This document shows positions 14,601 to 22,625 of a DNA stretch of 64,000 nt, piece after piece (positions within the stretch are counted from its first letter, which is position 1; each line of letters opens with the position of its first letter). The stretch spans positions 2,232,001 to 2,296,000 of the forward strand of contig NZ_SISG01000001.1 in assembly GCF_004310685.1 (NCBI RefSeq), given 5' to 3'. The position numbers and the translations under genes were made by a program. The notes under the pieces were generated by a model. The model was given only the letters and a program-made list of their open reading frames with translations, did not search any database and was not told where the DNA came from. This stretch comes from Glaciihabitans arcticus (GTDB lineage: Bacteria; Actinomycetota; Actinomycetes; Actinomycetales; Microbacteriaceae).

Positions 14601-15197
14601 CCATGCGCCGCGGCTCGGGATGATGCGAGCGGAGTAGATGTCCTTGTCGGACAGCTTCTCGGGGGTGCGGTCGAAGTAGACACCGGGCGAGCGCACGAGC
14701 TGGGACACGACGACACGCTCGGTGCCGTTGATGATGAAGGTTCCCTTGATGGTCATGAGCGGGAAGTCGCCCATGAAGACCGTCTGGGTCTTGATCTCAC
14801 CGGTGAGGTGGTTCATGAACTCGGCGTTCACGTAGAGCGGTGCGGCGAAGGTCTTGCCGCGCTCCTTGCACTCATCGATCGTGTACTTCGGCTCTTCGAG
14901 CTCCGGTCCGGTGAACGACAGCTGCATCGTCTCGCCGAGGTCCTCGATCGGAGAAATCTCCTCGAAGATCTCGTCGAGGCCGCTGCGTGACGGGAGGTCG
15001 GTGCGGCCCTGGGCCACACCCTCCGCCGTGCGCGTCTTCCAGACATCGTTGCCGACGAGCCAGTCGAAGCTCTCGGTCTGCAAAGCGAGCAGATCGGGAA
15101 CCGTCAGGGTGTCAGTAATCTTTGCGAAAGAAAGCCGCGATGCTGCGCGGCCGTTCTTGGTGGACTTTTTGGTGGACGCAGTGCGCGCAGCAGCCAA
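11673..15197 (-). CDS. rpoB: DNA-directed RNA polymerase beta subunit
   Basis: 1174 residues, starting at TTG 15197 behind a near-perfect GGAGGTT site. The frame is open 72 codons further upstream, but that stretch is the promoter region and is not RpoB-like. The rifampicin-binding segment is intact: [15 protein letters not shown] is followed by [13 protein letters not shown], with the wild-type Asp, His and Ser at the three classical resistance positions, so the sequence predicts drug susceptibility at this site. The C-terminal RpoB motif ends in SSIDEI. The ribosomal-protein genes rplJL do not precede it here; instead a divergent lipoprotein gene does. Confidence 0.98.
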   Translation of the reverse strand: MAAARTASTKKSTKNGRAASRLSFAKITDTLTVPDLLALQTESFDWLVGNDVWKTRTAEGVAQGRTDLPSRSGLDEIFEEISPIEDLGETMQLSFTGPELEEPKYTIDECKERGKTFAAPLYVNAEFMNHLTGEIKTQTVFMGDFPLMTIKGTFIINGTERVVVSQLVRSPGVYFDRTPEKLSDKDIYSARIIPSRGAWLEFEIDKRDQVGVRIDRKRKQSVTVFLKALGLTSEQILEEFKGFPSIELTLEKDNILTKEEALKDIYRKLRPGEQVAAEAARALLDNFYFNSKRYDLAKVGRYKINRKLGIDAALTDSVLSIEDIIATIKYLVSLHDTSAPNVTVHDNALATVKGVRDGKKVDIRLDVDDIDHFGNRRIRAVGELIQNQVRTGLSRMERVVRERMTTQDIEAITPQTLINVRPVVAAIKEFFGTSQLSQFMDQNNPLAGLTHKRRLSALGPGGLSRERAGVEVRDVHPSHYGRMCPIETPEGPNIGLIGSLASFARINAFGFIETPYRRVVGGKVTTTIDYLTASEEDDFVVAQANAPLTADAHFADPRVLARKKGGEVDLIPTEQIGYMDVSPRQMVSVATSLIPFLEHDDANRALMGANMQRQAVPLLRSESPLVGTGMEGFAAIDAGDVLTAEKAGVVAEVSADSVTIQLDEGGTQDYYLRKFDRSNQGTSYNHRVIVNAGDRIEAGEVIADGPATENGELALGKNLLVAFMPWEGHNFEDAIILSQNLVKDDVLSSIHIEEYEVDARDTKLGKEEITRDLPNVSPELLADLDERGIIRIGAEVRPGDILVGKVTPKGETELSAEERLLRAIFNEKSREVRDTSLKVPHGEEGTIIAVKEFSADNDDELGSGVNQRVVVYIAQKRKITAGDKLAGRHGNKGVISKILPVEDMPFLADGTPVDIILNPLGIPGRMNFGQVLETHLGWIAKQGWEVKGSPKWAAGIPEHALKAAPNTKVATPVFDGALEQEIEGLLDSTTLTRDGERMIDSTGKTRLFDGRSGEPFPQPISVGYMYILKLHHLVDDKIHARSTGPYSMITQQPLGGKAQFGGQRFGEMEVWALEAYGAAYALQELLTIKSDDILGRVKVYEAIVKGENIQEPGIPESFKVLIKEMQSLCLNVEVLSADGSVVNLRDTDDEVFRAAEELGINISTRFESSSIDEI

Positions 15198-15297
15198 GGA
15201 AATAACCTCCGTGGACCCCGTCGGGTCCTCATGCCGGTAGAAACCGACTGTCGGTAATGAATTTGCTCGCAGGGAACTCGATGAGATCCGCCCCGCC

Positions 15298-15325
15298 GTT
15301 ATACTCGGGGCGCTCACGTTGTCCG
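15298..15325 (-). promoter_or_regulatory. Candidate rpoBC promoter
   Basis: On the minus strand CGGACA (15325-15320) and TATAAC (15303-15298) are separated by 16 bases, about 100 bases before the rpoB TTG. The -10 is good and the -35 matches four of six consensus positions. Other promoters in the 280-base divergent region are possible. Confidence 0.45.
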
Positions 15326-15402
15326 CAATATGACGACGTGGATGACCTGGGAGCGCAAAGAACCACTCTAGTCCGGAATGACGCGCCGTGTCTACCAAAA
15401 TC

Positions 15403-15431
15403 TTGACCTGCATCCTCGATTCGGCTATAAG
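15403..15431 (+). promoter_or_regulatory. Sigma-70-type promoter of the lipoprotein gene
   Basis: TTGACC (15403-15408) and TATAAG (15426-15431) with an ideal 17-base spacer. Transcription would start near 15438, giving a leader of about 44 nt. A second -10 (TAAAGT, 15469-15474) lies 7 nt before the ATG and could give a leaderless transcript. Confidence 0.75.
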
Positions 15432-15481
15432 TACCGCTCCGGCTTCGCGACAGACCTGTATGCCCCGGTAAAGTTCTGGCC

Positions 15482-16252
15482 ATGCGCCCCGTTATCCGCA
15501 CCTCCGTCCTGTCCCTCACAGCCCTGCTGCTGGCCGCCACCGTGGCCGCGTGTTCATCCCCTGCCCCGGTGAAAGATGCTCCGGATGCCCCGGACTCCTC
15601 CTCCACGACCGGCGACCTGTCCGACTTCTCCCCCTATTACCCGGTGGCAGAGGGCAACGCGTGGGAGTACACCGCGACCTACCCGGACCCGGTGGGTATC
15701 GTCACCTACACCGAGACCATGACGAAGGTCGAGCAGGACGGCGACGAGGTGCGCGCCACCATCGCGCGCTCCTTCCATTACGAGAACGGCATGAACCCCG
15801 ACTTCGAACAGGACGTCGAGTACGTCTTCCACGAGGACGGCTCGCTCACCGTGCCGTACCAGTCGCTGCCCGACACCTCGGGCGCGAAGGTGACCGTGAA
15901 GAGCGGCGAGCTCGTCTGGCCGAGCACCAAGGAGTTCGAGGCCGCGACACCGAAGACCGGAACCATCGAGCTGACCTCCGAGGCCGCGGGCGTATCGCTC
16001 GACCTGAGCGCCGCATTCACGATCACCGGAGCCGGGGTCGAATCGGTGACGGTCAAGGCCGGCGACTTCGAGTCCCGCAAGCTCGCGCAGTCGATCGAGA
16101 TCTCGGTGCCCTCCCTCAGCGAGGAGACGTTCACCGTCGACACGACGACCTGGCTCGCGGAGGGCACCGGCATGGTGCGCACCGAGATCCCCGGCCTGTT
16201 CGGCGCCGGCGCGACAACGGTCGAGCTCGTGAAGTTCACGCCCGCCTCCTGA
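15482..16252 (+). CDS. Secreted lipoprotein, unknown function
   Basis: 256 residues with a lipoprotein signal peptide ending in VAAC (Cys about residue 24), then a Ser/Thr/Pro linker and a compact beta-rich domain ([21 protein letters not shown]) reminiscent of outer-surface DUF3108-like folds, though I cannot assign it firmly. It is transcribed divergently from rpoB and convergently with the glucoamylase-family gene; a hairpin terminator at 16265-16300 serves both. The N-terminal MRPVIRTS closely matches the first residues of that neighbour's signal peptide, which may be chance. Confidence 0.85.
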   Translation: MRPVIRTSVLSLTALLLAATVAACSSPAPVKDAPDAPDSSSTTGDLSDFSPYYPVAEGNAWEYTATYPDPVGIVTYTETMTKVEQDGDEVRATIARSFHYENGMNPDFEQDVEYVFHEDGSLTVPYQSLPDTSGAKVTVKSGELVWPSTKEFEAATPKTGTIELTSEAAGVSLDLSAAFTITGAGVESVTVKAGDFESRKLAQSIEISVPSLSEETFTVDTTTWLAEGTGMVRTEIPGLFGAGATTVELVKFTPAS

Positions 16253-16264
16253 CCCGAAACAGCA

Positions 16265-16300
16265 AAAAGTGCTCCAACCCGACACGGGTGGAGCACTTTT
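16265..16300. terminator. Bidirectional terminator
   Basis: An 11-bp outer stem (AAAAGTGCTCC with its complement GGAGCACTTTT), one bulged A, and an inner ACCCG/CGGGT stem around ACA. A-rich and T-rich flanks make it work on both strands, between two convergent genes. Its outer stem is nearly identical to the hairpin at 17937-17970. Confidence 0.88.
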
Positions 16301-16310
16301 CGCTGTTTGG

Positions 16311-17840
16311 TCAGCGCAGCTTCGTACCGAAGACCTGCGCCTTCACGAGGGGCTTTACCGCTGAGCTGAAGGACTTGTCGACGAAGTAGTCCTTGAGCCG
16401 GTCATCCAGAAGCTCATTGCCGATTGCGGCCATGATCATCGACTGGTCGAGGCTCAGGTAGCGGTCGGCAACCGTGTCACTGCCCACCGCGACCGCATCG
16501 TAGAAGCCGCCGGGGCCGTAGGCGCCGAGCGTGTTCTTGATGCCGGACAGGTTGGAGAGCACGGCCTTCTTGTTGTAGGGCAGGGCGAGGAACGCGGCGT
16601 GCGGCGTCACCACGCCGTCACCGAACTCCGGCGAGGGATTGGTCGCCTCGCGGCAGCCCTCGTAGCCGACGTCGACGTTCGTCTTCTCGACGTCACTGCC
16701 GTAGCCGTCGGAGGAGATGCCGATCTCCTCGACTCCGTACTCCCGGTATTCGGCGAACGGGTCACTCGCGGGCGAGAAGCCCCAGTAGCCGTAGTCGGCC
16801 TCCTTCATGCCGTGGTGGATCTGCGCCTTCACGGTAGCCGGGTGGTTGAGACCCCACGAGCGCGGACCCCAGTCGGCCTCGGGCACGAAGAGGTCGGGCA
16901 TCAGCGCTTCGAACATGCTGCCGCCCCAGGCCGGAACGAGCTTCATGCCCGCGTAGGAATAGGTGCCCTCGTAGACATCGACACCGAGGTAGTTGCGGGT
17001 GACGCCGGTCGGCTTCTGCTCCTGCCAGCCGAAGTCGCATCCCTTGTCGGGCATGGTGCGGTAGGTGCCGTAGTACGCGGTCGGCGGGATGTCGCCCTTC
17101 GCGATGCCGATGTACGTCGCGATGCGCGCCTCGCTCACCGAGGTGTCGTACCAGTGGCAGGTGTAGAAGACGTCGGCGCCGGTGGAACCGTAATTGTCCG
17201 GCACGGCGCAGCCGTCCCCGGGAGGCGCGACCCAGAAGCCGCCGCGGTTGAGGCTGACCCCTTCGCGGGCATTGAGGTCATGGAACCATCCGAAGTCCAT
17301 GTCGTCGTAGAGCGACAGTGCTCGGGATGACAGGCGCGGCTCCCCCTCCGCGACCACGCGCAGCGCCGTGGCAAGCCAGCCGTTGTCGACGGTGGAGAGG
17401 AACGGGTGCACGACGTCCCCGCTGCTCGGCCAGGTCACGAGTTTCGCGCCATCGCTCGGCGCGTACCAGTTGTAGAACATGCCGCTCGGTTCGTGCTTCT
17501 CCATCGTCTCAAGGGAGGAGAGCGTTGCGGCAAGGCGAGCGCGGGCATCCTTCTTCGAAATGATGCCGAGGTCACGCGCGACCAGTGTCGACCACAGGTA
17601 GCCGCCGATGTTGGTGGGGCTCGTGTAGCCGGCGGGTGCGCTGAGATCGCCCTCGATGTTGTCGGCGGTGAGGCCGGTCGCCGGGTCGGTCATTGCTGCG
17701 AGGGACGTCCAGGTGTCCTTCGCGTATCTCTGAAGCTGCCGGTCTCCGGACCCACCCCCGCCGGCGCTTGCAGACAGCGGTGGGGCGACCAGAACGGCGG
17801 CGAGGCCGATGGCGATGGACGTGCGGATGACGCGGCGCAT
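16311..17840 (-). CDS. Secreted glucoamylase-family (PF10091, GH144-like) glycosidase
   Basis: 509 residues with a cleavable signal peptide (hydrophobic core at 8-20, then SASA). The mature protein has the alternating helix-barrel signatures of PF10091: TVDNGWLATAL, FGWFHDL, the diagnostic AWGGSMFEALMPDLFVPE block, WGFSPASDP and a C-terminal SLDQSMIMAAIGNEL. Related proteins include GH144 endo-beta-1,2-glucanases; the exact linkage cannot be read from sequence. The ATG at 17840 follows AAGGGAG. The gene stands alone between two near-identical terminators, and may feed the ABC-GH3 uptake operon at 22.6-30.3 kb (inference). Confidence 0.85.
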   Translation of the reverse strand: MRRVIRTSIAIGLAAVLVAPPLSASAGGGGSGDRQLQRYAKDTWTSLAAMTDPATGLTADNIEGDLSAPAGYTSPTNIGGYLWSTLVARDLGIISKKDARARLAATLSSLETMEKHEPSGMFYNWYAPSDGAKLVTWPSSGDVVHPFLSTVDNGWLATALRVVAEGEPRLSSRALSLYDDMDFGWFHDLNAREGVSLNRGGFWVAPPGDGCAVPDNYGSTGADVFYTCHWYDTSVSEARIATYIGIAKGDIPPTAYYGTYRTMPDKGCDFGWQEQKPTGVTRNYLGVDVYEGTYSYAGMKLVPAWGGSMFEALMPDLFVPEADWGPRSWGLNHPATVKAQIHHGMKEADYGYWGFSPASDPFAEYREYGVEEIGISSDGYGSDVEKTNVDVGYEGCREATNPSPEFGDGVVTPHAAFLALPYNKKAVLSNLSGIKNTLGAYGPGGFYDAVAVGSDTVADRYLSLDQSMIMAAIGNELLDDRLKDYFVDKSFSSAVKPLVKAQVFGTKLR

Positions 17841-17936
17841 GGAAACTCCCTTGTTCCTTGGTTATTCCACGGTCGCACGCAAACCGAACACCCGCAAGGT
17901 TTTGGAGCCAACGCACAGGTCGCCCCGAACCCGCGA

Positions 17937-17970
17937 AAAGTGCTCCACCGGGCGGCGGGTGGAGCACTTT
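17937..17970. terminator. Hairpin with the same core as 16265-16300
   Basis: A perfect 13-bp inverted repeat (AAAGTGCTCCACC and complement) around an 8-nt loop, lying between two divergently transcribed genes. As there is no gene ending here, its role as a terminator is doubtful; it could block antisense read-through or be a copy of a dispersed repeat. Confidence 0.7.
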
Positions 17971-17998
17971 CCGTCGGTTGGTGTGGCAGGGTCGGGGG

Positions 17999-18865
17999 GT
18001 GACAGAAATCGCCGCGATCGACCTGAAGCTCAGCGGCTACCGCGCCGTCATCGAGGACGACCGCTGGGTTCCGGGCAGCTTCAGCCTCGTCGTCGACGGC
18101 ACACCCCAGTCGCACGTGAACGCCGACGACCCCAGCCAGCTGTTCTTCGAGTACATCCAGCGCATGGGGCACGTGATCGACCAGCTCGGCCTGCCCGGGC
18201 AGCCGCTGACCGCGGTGCACCTCGGCGCCGGCGCGCTCACCATCCCCCGTTACGTCGAGGCCACCCGCCCGGGCTCGCGGCAGCAGGTGATCGAGCTCGA
18301 ACAGGACCTCGTCGACCTGGTGCGCACGCACATCCCGTGGCCGAAGTCCGCGTCGATCCGGGTGCGCTACGGCGACGCGCGCGACGTCGTGATCCGCCTG
18401 CCCGAAGGGTTGCGCGAGAGCGCCGACCTGCTCGTCATCGACATCTTCAGCGGCGCCCGCACCCCGGCCCACGTCACGAGCGTCGAGTTCTACCGCGAGG
18501 CGTGCACGCTCCTGCGCCCCGGCGGTGTGGTGCTGGTGAATGTGGCGGATGGCCCGGGGCTCGCCTTCGCGCGGTCGCAGGCAGCAACGCTGCTCGAGGT
18601 CACCGGCAACGTCGCGGCCCTCGCGGAGACGTCGATTCTCAAGGGCCGCCGCTTCGGCAACGTGGTGCTCGTCGGATCGAACGCGCCGCTCCCCCTCGAG
18701 TGGATGCCGCGGCTCCTCGCCGGCGGCCCGCACCCCTCCAAGCTCGTAGCCGGAACGGAGCTGCGCGACTTCATCGCCGGCGCCTCCGTGACCACGGACG
18801 CCACCGCGGCACCCTCGCCGCTCCCCTCGAAGAGCATCTTCCAGGTCAAGCCCCGCTCCGACTGA
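17999..18865 (+). CDS. Spermidine synthase-like methyltransferase-fold protein
   Basis: 288 residues from the GTG at 17999. The nucleotide-binding strand VHLGAGALTIPRY (73-85), the acidic ELEQDLV that follows and DLLVIDIFSGARTPAHV match the Rossmann-type fold of spermine/spermidine synthases. The usual second half of the polyamine pocket is not obvious, so polyamine synthesis is not assured; actinobacterial paralogs are generally uncharacterised. Starting further upstream would put the terminator hairpin inside the coding region. Confidence 0.75.
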   Translation: MTEIAAIDLKLSGYRAVIEDDRWVPGSFSLVVDGTPQSHVNADDPSQLFFEYIQRMGHVIDQLGLPGQPLTAVHLGAGALTIPRYVEATRPGSRQQVIELEQDLVDLVRTHIPWPKSASIRVRYGDARDVVIRLPEGLRESADLLVIDIFSGARTPAHVTSVEFYREACTLLRPGGVVLVNVADGPGLAFARSQAATLLEVTGNVAALAETSILKGRRFGNVVLVGSNAPLPLEWMPRLLAGGPHPSKLVAGTELRDFIAGASVTTDATAAPSPLPSKSIFQVKPRSD

Positions 18866-18872
18866 GTCGCTG

Positions 18873-18891
18873 CCACCCGTTCTCGGGGTGG
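18873..18891 (+). terminator. Weak terminator
   Basis: A 6-bp GC stem (CCACCC/GGGTGG) with a 7-nt loop, eight bases after the stop of the spermidine-synthase-like gene, followed by a modest T-rich run. Partial read-through into the next gene is likely. Confidence 0.5.
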
Positions 18892-18933
18892 AACGCTTAT
18901 TCTGAACCAAGCACTATCGCATCTGGAGTTCTC

Positions 18934-19512
18934 GTGACCATCATTCTCGGCTACGACCTCATCACCCTTCGTGAGAGGTTCGACCCTGAGGCTGCCGAAG
19001 AGCGCCTCGCCGAACTCGGCGAGCTGCGCAGCCGCGAGGCCCTCAACGAGAAGGTCGGCCTGCTGCGTATCCTCGGCCGGCTCGACGAGGCCTGGACGAT
19101 CGCCAATGAGGCCATGCGCCAGGCCCGCTTCACGGGTGACCGCGAGGAGCTGCTGCGCGCACGGGTGCGTCGCGCCCAGGTGCTGCAGTTCCAGGGCAAG
19201 CTCGACGCCGCCCTCATCGACCTGAGCGATTGTGTGGTCGAGGCGCACGCGCACGGCTGGGCAACCGCCGAGTCCTTCGCCCTGCAGCACCGCGGCAAGG
19301 TGCACTTCGACCTCGAGGACTACACGGCGGCCCGCGCCGATTTCCGTGACTCGCTCACCCTGCGCGTGCAGGTGAAGGCGCCGAGCGACCAGATCGACAG
19401 TTCGATGGTCGCCATCGCCGTCACCGAGTCATTCATGGAGAAAGCGGACCTGCAGAAGGCAGAACTCGACCGCATCGCGGCGGAGGTCGCTCCCGAGGGG
19501 GAGCCCGAGTGA
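18934..19512 (+). CDS. Small helical-repeat (TPR-like) protein
   Basis: 192 residues starting at GTG 18934 behind TGGAG. The sequence is built of amphipathic helices with TPR-like spacing (LNEKVGLLRILGRLDEAW, LRARVRRAQVLQFQGKLDAA, SFALQHRGKVHFDLEDYTAA), about three to four repeats and no signal peptide. Such proteins usually mediate protein-protein contacts. Its stop overlaps the start of the sugar-dehydrogenase gene by four bases, so the two are translationally coupled although their biochemical link is unclear. Confidence 0.75.
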   Translation: MTIILGYDLITLRERFDPEAAEERLAELGELRSREALNEKVGLLRILGRLDEAWTIANEAMRQARFTGDREELLRARVRRAQVLQFQGKLDAALIDLSDCVVEAHAHGWATAESFALQHRGKVHFDLEDYTAARADFRDSLTLRVQVKAPSDQIDSSMVAIAVTESFMEKADLQKAELDRIAAEVAPEGEPE

Positions 19513-20600
19513 CGCGTCATCCTCTTCTGATCGGCATTGCCGTCGTCGCCCTGCTGGCCGGCTGTACCGCACCCGGCCCCGGCCCGAATGGCCTCGCCCC
19601 GGGAGACGCCGAGGGTGTGCAGCCCGCGGGAGACGCCGAGGTCATCGCGAGCGACCTCACCACGCCATGGTCGCTGGTGCGTATGTCCGATGGCAGCACG
19701 CTGATCAGTGAACGGGATACCGCTCTCGTGCGACAGCTGCAGCCCGATGGGGAGTACGGCGACGACCTCGTCATCGACGACGTGGTGCCGGGCGGCGAGG
19801 GCGGCCTGCTGGGTATCGCGGTCGACCCGGAGGAGCAGTTCCTCTACTACTACGCGACCGCGGCCGACGACAACCGGGTGCTGCGGGCAGAGCTCTCGAA
19901 CGACGACGGCTGGTCGATCGGCGAGCCCGAGGTGATCCTCGAGGGGATGGCGAAGGCCGGCAACCACAACGGCGGCCGAATCGCGTTCGGGCCTGACGGC
20001 ATGCTGTACATCACGGCGGGCGACGCCGGCGACCCGGATCGCGCACAGTCGCTCGACTCGCTGGGCGGCAAGATCCTGCGGGTCGAGCCGGACGGCGCGA
20101 TCCCCACCGACAACCCGTTCGAGGGCTCCCCCGTGTACTCGCTCGGTCACCGCAACCCGCAGGGCATCGCGTGGGACGACGAGGGGCAGTTATTCGCCGC
20201 CGAGTTCGGACAGAACACCTGGGACGAGTTCAACCGCATCGACGCCGGATCCAACTACGGCTGGCCGATCGTCGAGGGCATCGGCGAGGTCGAGGGATTC
20301 GTCGACCCGCTCTACCAGTGGCCGACCAGCCAGGCGAGCCCGAGCGGGCTGCTCTACACGCAGGGCACCTTCTTTCTCGCGGCTCTGCGCGGCGAACGCG
20401 TCTGGGTGCTCTACCTCGACGGCGACCGGGTGAGCGCGGTGTCGTGGTTCGAGGGCGAGCACGGTCGCATCCGCCATGCCGCCGAGGGCCCGGACGGCTC
20501 ACTGTGGCTGCTCACGAGCAACACCGACGGCAACGGTGACCAGCGCGAGGGTGCCGACCAGCTGCTGCAGTACCGGCTGAACGAGCTCGTCGAGGGCTGA
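19509..20600 (+). CDS. PQQ-dependent sugar dehydrogenase-type lipoprotein
   Basis: 363 residues. The signal peptide ends in LAGC, so the mature protein is lipid-anchored outside the membrane. The six-bladed propeller hallmarks of soluble aldose/sorbosone dehydrogenases are present: TPWSL near the start, HNGGRIAFGPDG, YITAGDAGD, SLGHRNPQG and AAEFGQNTWDEFN. This family oxidises aldoses, usually with PQQ and Ca2+. GTG at 19509 overlaps the stop of the upstream gene (GTGA). No PQQ biosynthesis gene is in the window, so the cofactor must come from elsewhere in the genome or the medium. Confidence 0.85.
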   Translation: MTRHPLLIGIAVVALLAGCTAPGPGPNGLAPGDAEGVQPAGDAEVIASDLTTPWSLVRMSDGSTLISERDTALVRQLQPDGEYGDDLVIDDVVPGGEGGLLGIAVDPEEQFLYYYATAADDNRVLRAELSNDDGWSIGEPEVILEGMAKAGNHNGGRIAFGPDGMLYITAGDAGDPDRAQSLDSLGGKILRVEPDGAIPTDNPFEGSPVYSLGHRNPQGIAWDDEGQLFAAEFGQNTWDEFNRIDAGSNYGWPIVEGIGEVEGFVDPLYQWPTSQASPSGLLYTQGTFFLAALRGERVWVLYLDGDRVSAVSWFEGEHGRIRHAAEGPDGSLWLLTSNTDGNGDQREGADQLLQYRLNELVEG

Positions 20601-20652
20601 GTCCTGTGGACGCTCGCGGCGGGGAGTCACCCGCTCGGGCTAGCCTTAACGA

Positions 20653-21099
20653 ATGGCTGATCTCGACCGCGTGCGCCACTGGGCCGTTGCCCTCATCGCG
20701 CTGCACCTCGACGACAGCTGGAGCTTCCGCTTCGACAACGCCAAGACCCGTGCGGGGCTCTGCAACTACACCGACAAGCGCATCTCGGTATCGAAGTACC
20801 TCGCCGCCCGCTACGAAGACGACGAGATCCACCAGGTGCTGCTTCACGAGGTCGCCCACGCCATGGCGGGTTCGCGCGCGGGCCACGGGGCGAAGTGGAA
20901 GTCCGTTGCGGCCGATCTCGGTTACGAGGGAAAGCGCCTGCACTCCGGTGCGATCGCCGACGAGTTCGCCCCGTGGGTCGGGCACTGCCCGGCCGGTCAC
21001 GTGCACTACCGCTACCGGGCGCCCACGCGAATGCTCGCCTGCGGCAAGTGCTCGAGGCGGTTCAGCCTCGACCACGCGATCACCTGGAAGAAGCGCTAG
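20653..21099 (+). CDS. SprT-like zinc metallopeptidase-domain protein
   Basis: 148 residues. HEVAHA (H65, E66, H69) followed by H78 is a classic zincin metal site, and a C-terminal zinc ribbon (HCPAGH...CGKCSRRF) completes the SprT-like architecture. Eukaryotic relatives digest DNA-protein crosslinks; bacterial members are little studied. TAGCCT lies six nt before the ATG, so the mRNA is probably leaderless. Its 3' end overlaps the convergent SRPBCC gene by 20 bases. Confidence 0.88.
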   Translation: MADLDRVRHWAVALIALHLDDSWSFRFDNAKTRAGLCNYTDKRISVSKYLAARYEDDEIHQVLLHEVAHAMAGSRAGHGAKWKSVAADLGYEGKRLHSGAIADEFAPWVGHCPAGHVHYRYRAPTRMLACGKCSRRFSLDHAITWKKR

Positions 21100-21508
21100 C
21101 TCCCAGTTCGCCCGCCACGTGCTCGGCGACGAGCTTCCAGTGGCCGAGCATCATCTTGCGTTCGTTGCGGTCGGCGAGCTTCTCGTGGTGGAAGGAGATG
21201 GTCGTGCCGGTCACGGCCTCCTTGACGCGCACCTGCAGCGTCGTCGGGTGCGGCCAGTCTTCGGGATGCCACGTGAGCCTGATCATCGCATTCTCGCCGT
21301 AACTGCGCACCTCGCCCGAAACGCCATCCCGGGTCTTATAGGGCTTGCCCTTCTCGCGCGGGAGCGTGACCTCGCCGAGCCACAGCGCGACACCTTCGCC
21401 CATGAGGAACTCCCAGACCGCGGGCAGGTCTGCAGGTACCGTCGTGCGCACGCCGACCTCCCAGCCCGCGTCCTTGGTCTTGCCGGTGGTGTCTTCTGCG
21501 TGTGCCAT
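21080..21508 (-). CDS. SRPBCC (START/Bet v1-like) domain protein
   Basis: 142 residues, no signal peptide. The pattern VRTTVPADLPAVWEFL ... LGEV ... WHPEDWPHPTTLQVRV ... GHWKLVAEHV matches activator-of-Hsp90-type (AHSA1) SRPBCC proteins, which bind hydrophobic ligands. The ATG at 21508 is set by TATAGT exactly seven nt upstream (leaderless). It is divergent from the CGNR regulator and shares its promoter, so the regulator may control it in response to a small ligand. Confidence 0.85.
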   Translation of the reverse strand: MAHAEDTTGKTKDAGWEVGVRTTVPADLPAVWEFLMGEGVALWLGEVTLPREKGKPYKTRDGVSGEVRSYGENAMIRLTWHPEDWPHPTTLQVRVKEAVTGTTISFHHEKLADRNERKMMLGHWKLVAEHVAGELGASASSR

Positions 21509-21530
21509 GTAACCAACTATACTGGTTACC
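21509..21530. promoter_or_regulatory. Symmetric bidirectional promoter for two leaderless genes
   Basis: The whole 22-base gap between two divergent ATGs is an inverted repeat: GTAACCA, ACTATAC, TGGTTAC(C). On the plus strand TATACT (21518-21523) ends seven nt before ATG 21531; on the minus strand TATAGT (21521-21516) ends seven nt before ATG 21508. The two -10 elements overlap by four bases, so only one polymerase can occupy the site at a time. The GTAACCA/TGGTTAC arms may also bind a dimeric regulator. Confidence 0.75.
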
Positions 21531-22133
21531 ATGCGACACGCGACAGGGCCCGTCCGTCCGACCGGCCAGTGGTTCACCTCGCGTGACGGTCACCGCTGGT
21601 GGTTCGACTCCGGAGCGCAGGCGCTCGACTTCGCCTACACGGGCGGAATGGGCGACGGACGCAGTGCGTGGGAGCTCATGCACGGGGCATCCGACCTCGC
21701 CAGCTGGTTCGAGGGCCGCTTCGACGAGGTGACACGGGATGTCACGGACCGCGAGTTCTCCGACGCCCTCGGCCTGCGCGGCGCAATAGCCCGGGCCGTG
21801 ACCGCCGTGAGTCGCGGGGCGGCGCCCGACGGCGAAGACGTGGACGTCATCAACCTGTTCGCGGCGACGCCCGACATCCCGCCCGCACTCGAGGGTGGCA
21901 CCCGCCAGGCGGGACGAACCCGCGCCCGCGTCGGCCAGGCGATGTCCGAGCTCGCGCGCGAGGCCGTCGACCTGCTCGGCGATGACGGTCGGGAGCGGAT
22001 CCGGGAGTGCGCCGCAGCGGACTGCCAGATCGTCTTTTACGACGAGTCCCGCTCGAACAATCGCCGCTGGTGCTCGATGCAGCGATGCGGCAACCGCGCC
22101 AAGGTGCGCGCACATCGTGCGAAAACCGCTTAG
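21531..22133 (+). CDS. ABATE/CGNR zinc-finger transcriptional regulator
   Basis: 200 residues. The N-terminal two thirds follow the ABATE ligand-binding pattern (LDFAYTGG near the start, then RDVTDREFSDALGLRGAIARAV), and the C-terminus is a CGNR zinc finger: ECAAADC ... RWCSMQRCGNRAKV, whose four cysteines bind zinc and whose basic tail contacts DNA. Such proteins are putative stress or ligand-responsive regulators. Leaderless start (TATACT then 7 nt). Its stop shares four bases with the convergent lipoprotein gene. It is the natural candidate to regulate its own symmetric promoter. Confidence 0.88.
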   Translation: MRHATGPVRPTGQWFTSRDGHRWWFDSGAQALDFAYTGGMGDGRSAWELMHGASDLASWFEGRFDEVTRDVTDREFSDALGLRGAIARAVTAVSRGAAPDGEDVDVINLFAATPDIPPALEGGTRQAGRTRARVGQAMSELAREAVDLLGDDGRERIRECAAADCQIVFYDESRSNNRRWCSMQRCGNRAKVRAHRAKTA

Positions 22134-22615
22134 CCGAGGTCGCGGATCACTATCGAGTTCACCCTGCTGAGCTTCTGGTCGAAGGTCACCTCGTAGGGGA
22201 TGACCTCTTCCCACGCGTCGCCATCCAGCTCCTGGAGGGAGCGCGTGAAGTGCACGTCGTACGACACGGTGACGCTTTCGGCTGTGTTGTCGAGAACCTC
22301 CCAGTCGTCGATGGTCACCGCGCTGTCGAGCACCGTCTGGTTGCCGTTGCTCACACTCGTCGCGGCGGCCGCAACGGTCTCGAAGGGGGCGTCCGAGAGA
22401 AAGACGTCGTTGACAATCGACAGGCCCGCGATCCGGTCGATCAGCTCGCCCTCGTCGGCTCGCGGGTTCATCTGCAGACCGTCGATGCCCTGCAGCTCCT
22501 CGGCGAGCGCGGCGCCGAATCGGTCGAGTGCCTCGTCGTCGGGTTCGGGCACTGTCGCGCAACCCGCGAGCACAACGGTAAGCAGAAGGATCGGGGTCGC
22601 GCGCGCGAGCTTCAT
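22130..22615 (-). CDS. Small lipoprotein at the end of the uptake operon
   Basis: 161 residues with a lipobox VLAGC and no recognisable domain; the mature part is acidic and probably alpha/beta. It begins 10 nt after the GH3 stop on the same strand, so it belongs to the ABC-GH3 operon, but may simply be co-transcribed. The 3' end overlaps the CGNR gene stop by four bases (TTAG). Function unknown. Confidence 0.8.
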   Translation of the reverse strand: MKLARATPILLLTVVLAGCATVPEPDDEALDRFGAALAEELQGIDGLQMNPRADEGELIDRIAGLSIVNDVFLSDAPFETVAAAATSVSNGNQTVLDSAVTIDDWEVLDNTAESVTVSYDVHFTRSLQELDGDAWEEVIPYEVTFDQKLSRVNSIVIRDLG

Positions 22616-22625
22616 GACGGGGAGA

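Noticed and set aside
15198-15413. A 72-residue N-terminal extension of RpoB
   Set aside because: It would translate the promoter region; the TTG at 15197 has an excellent ribosome-binding site and matches the family start.
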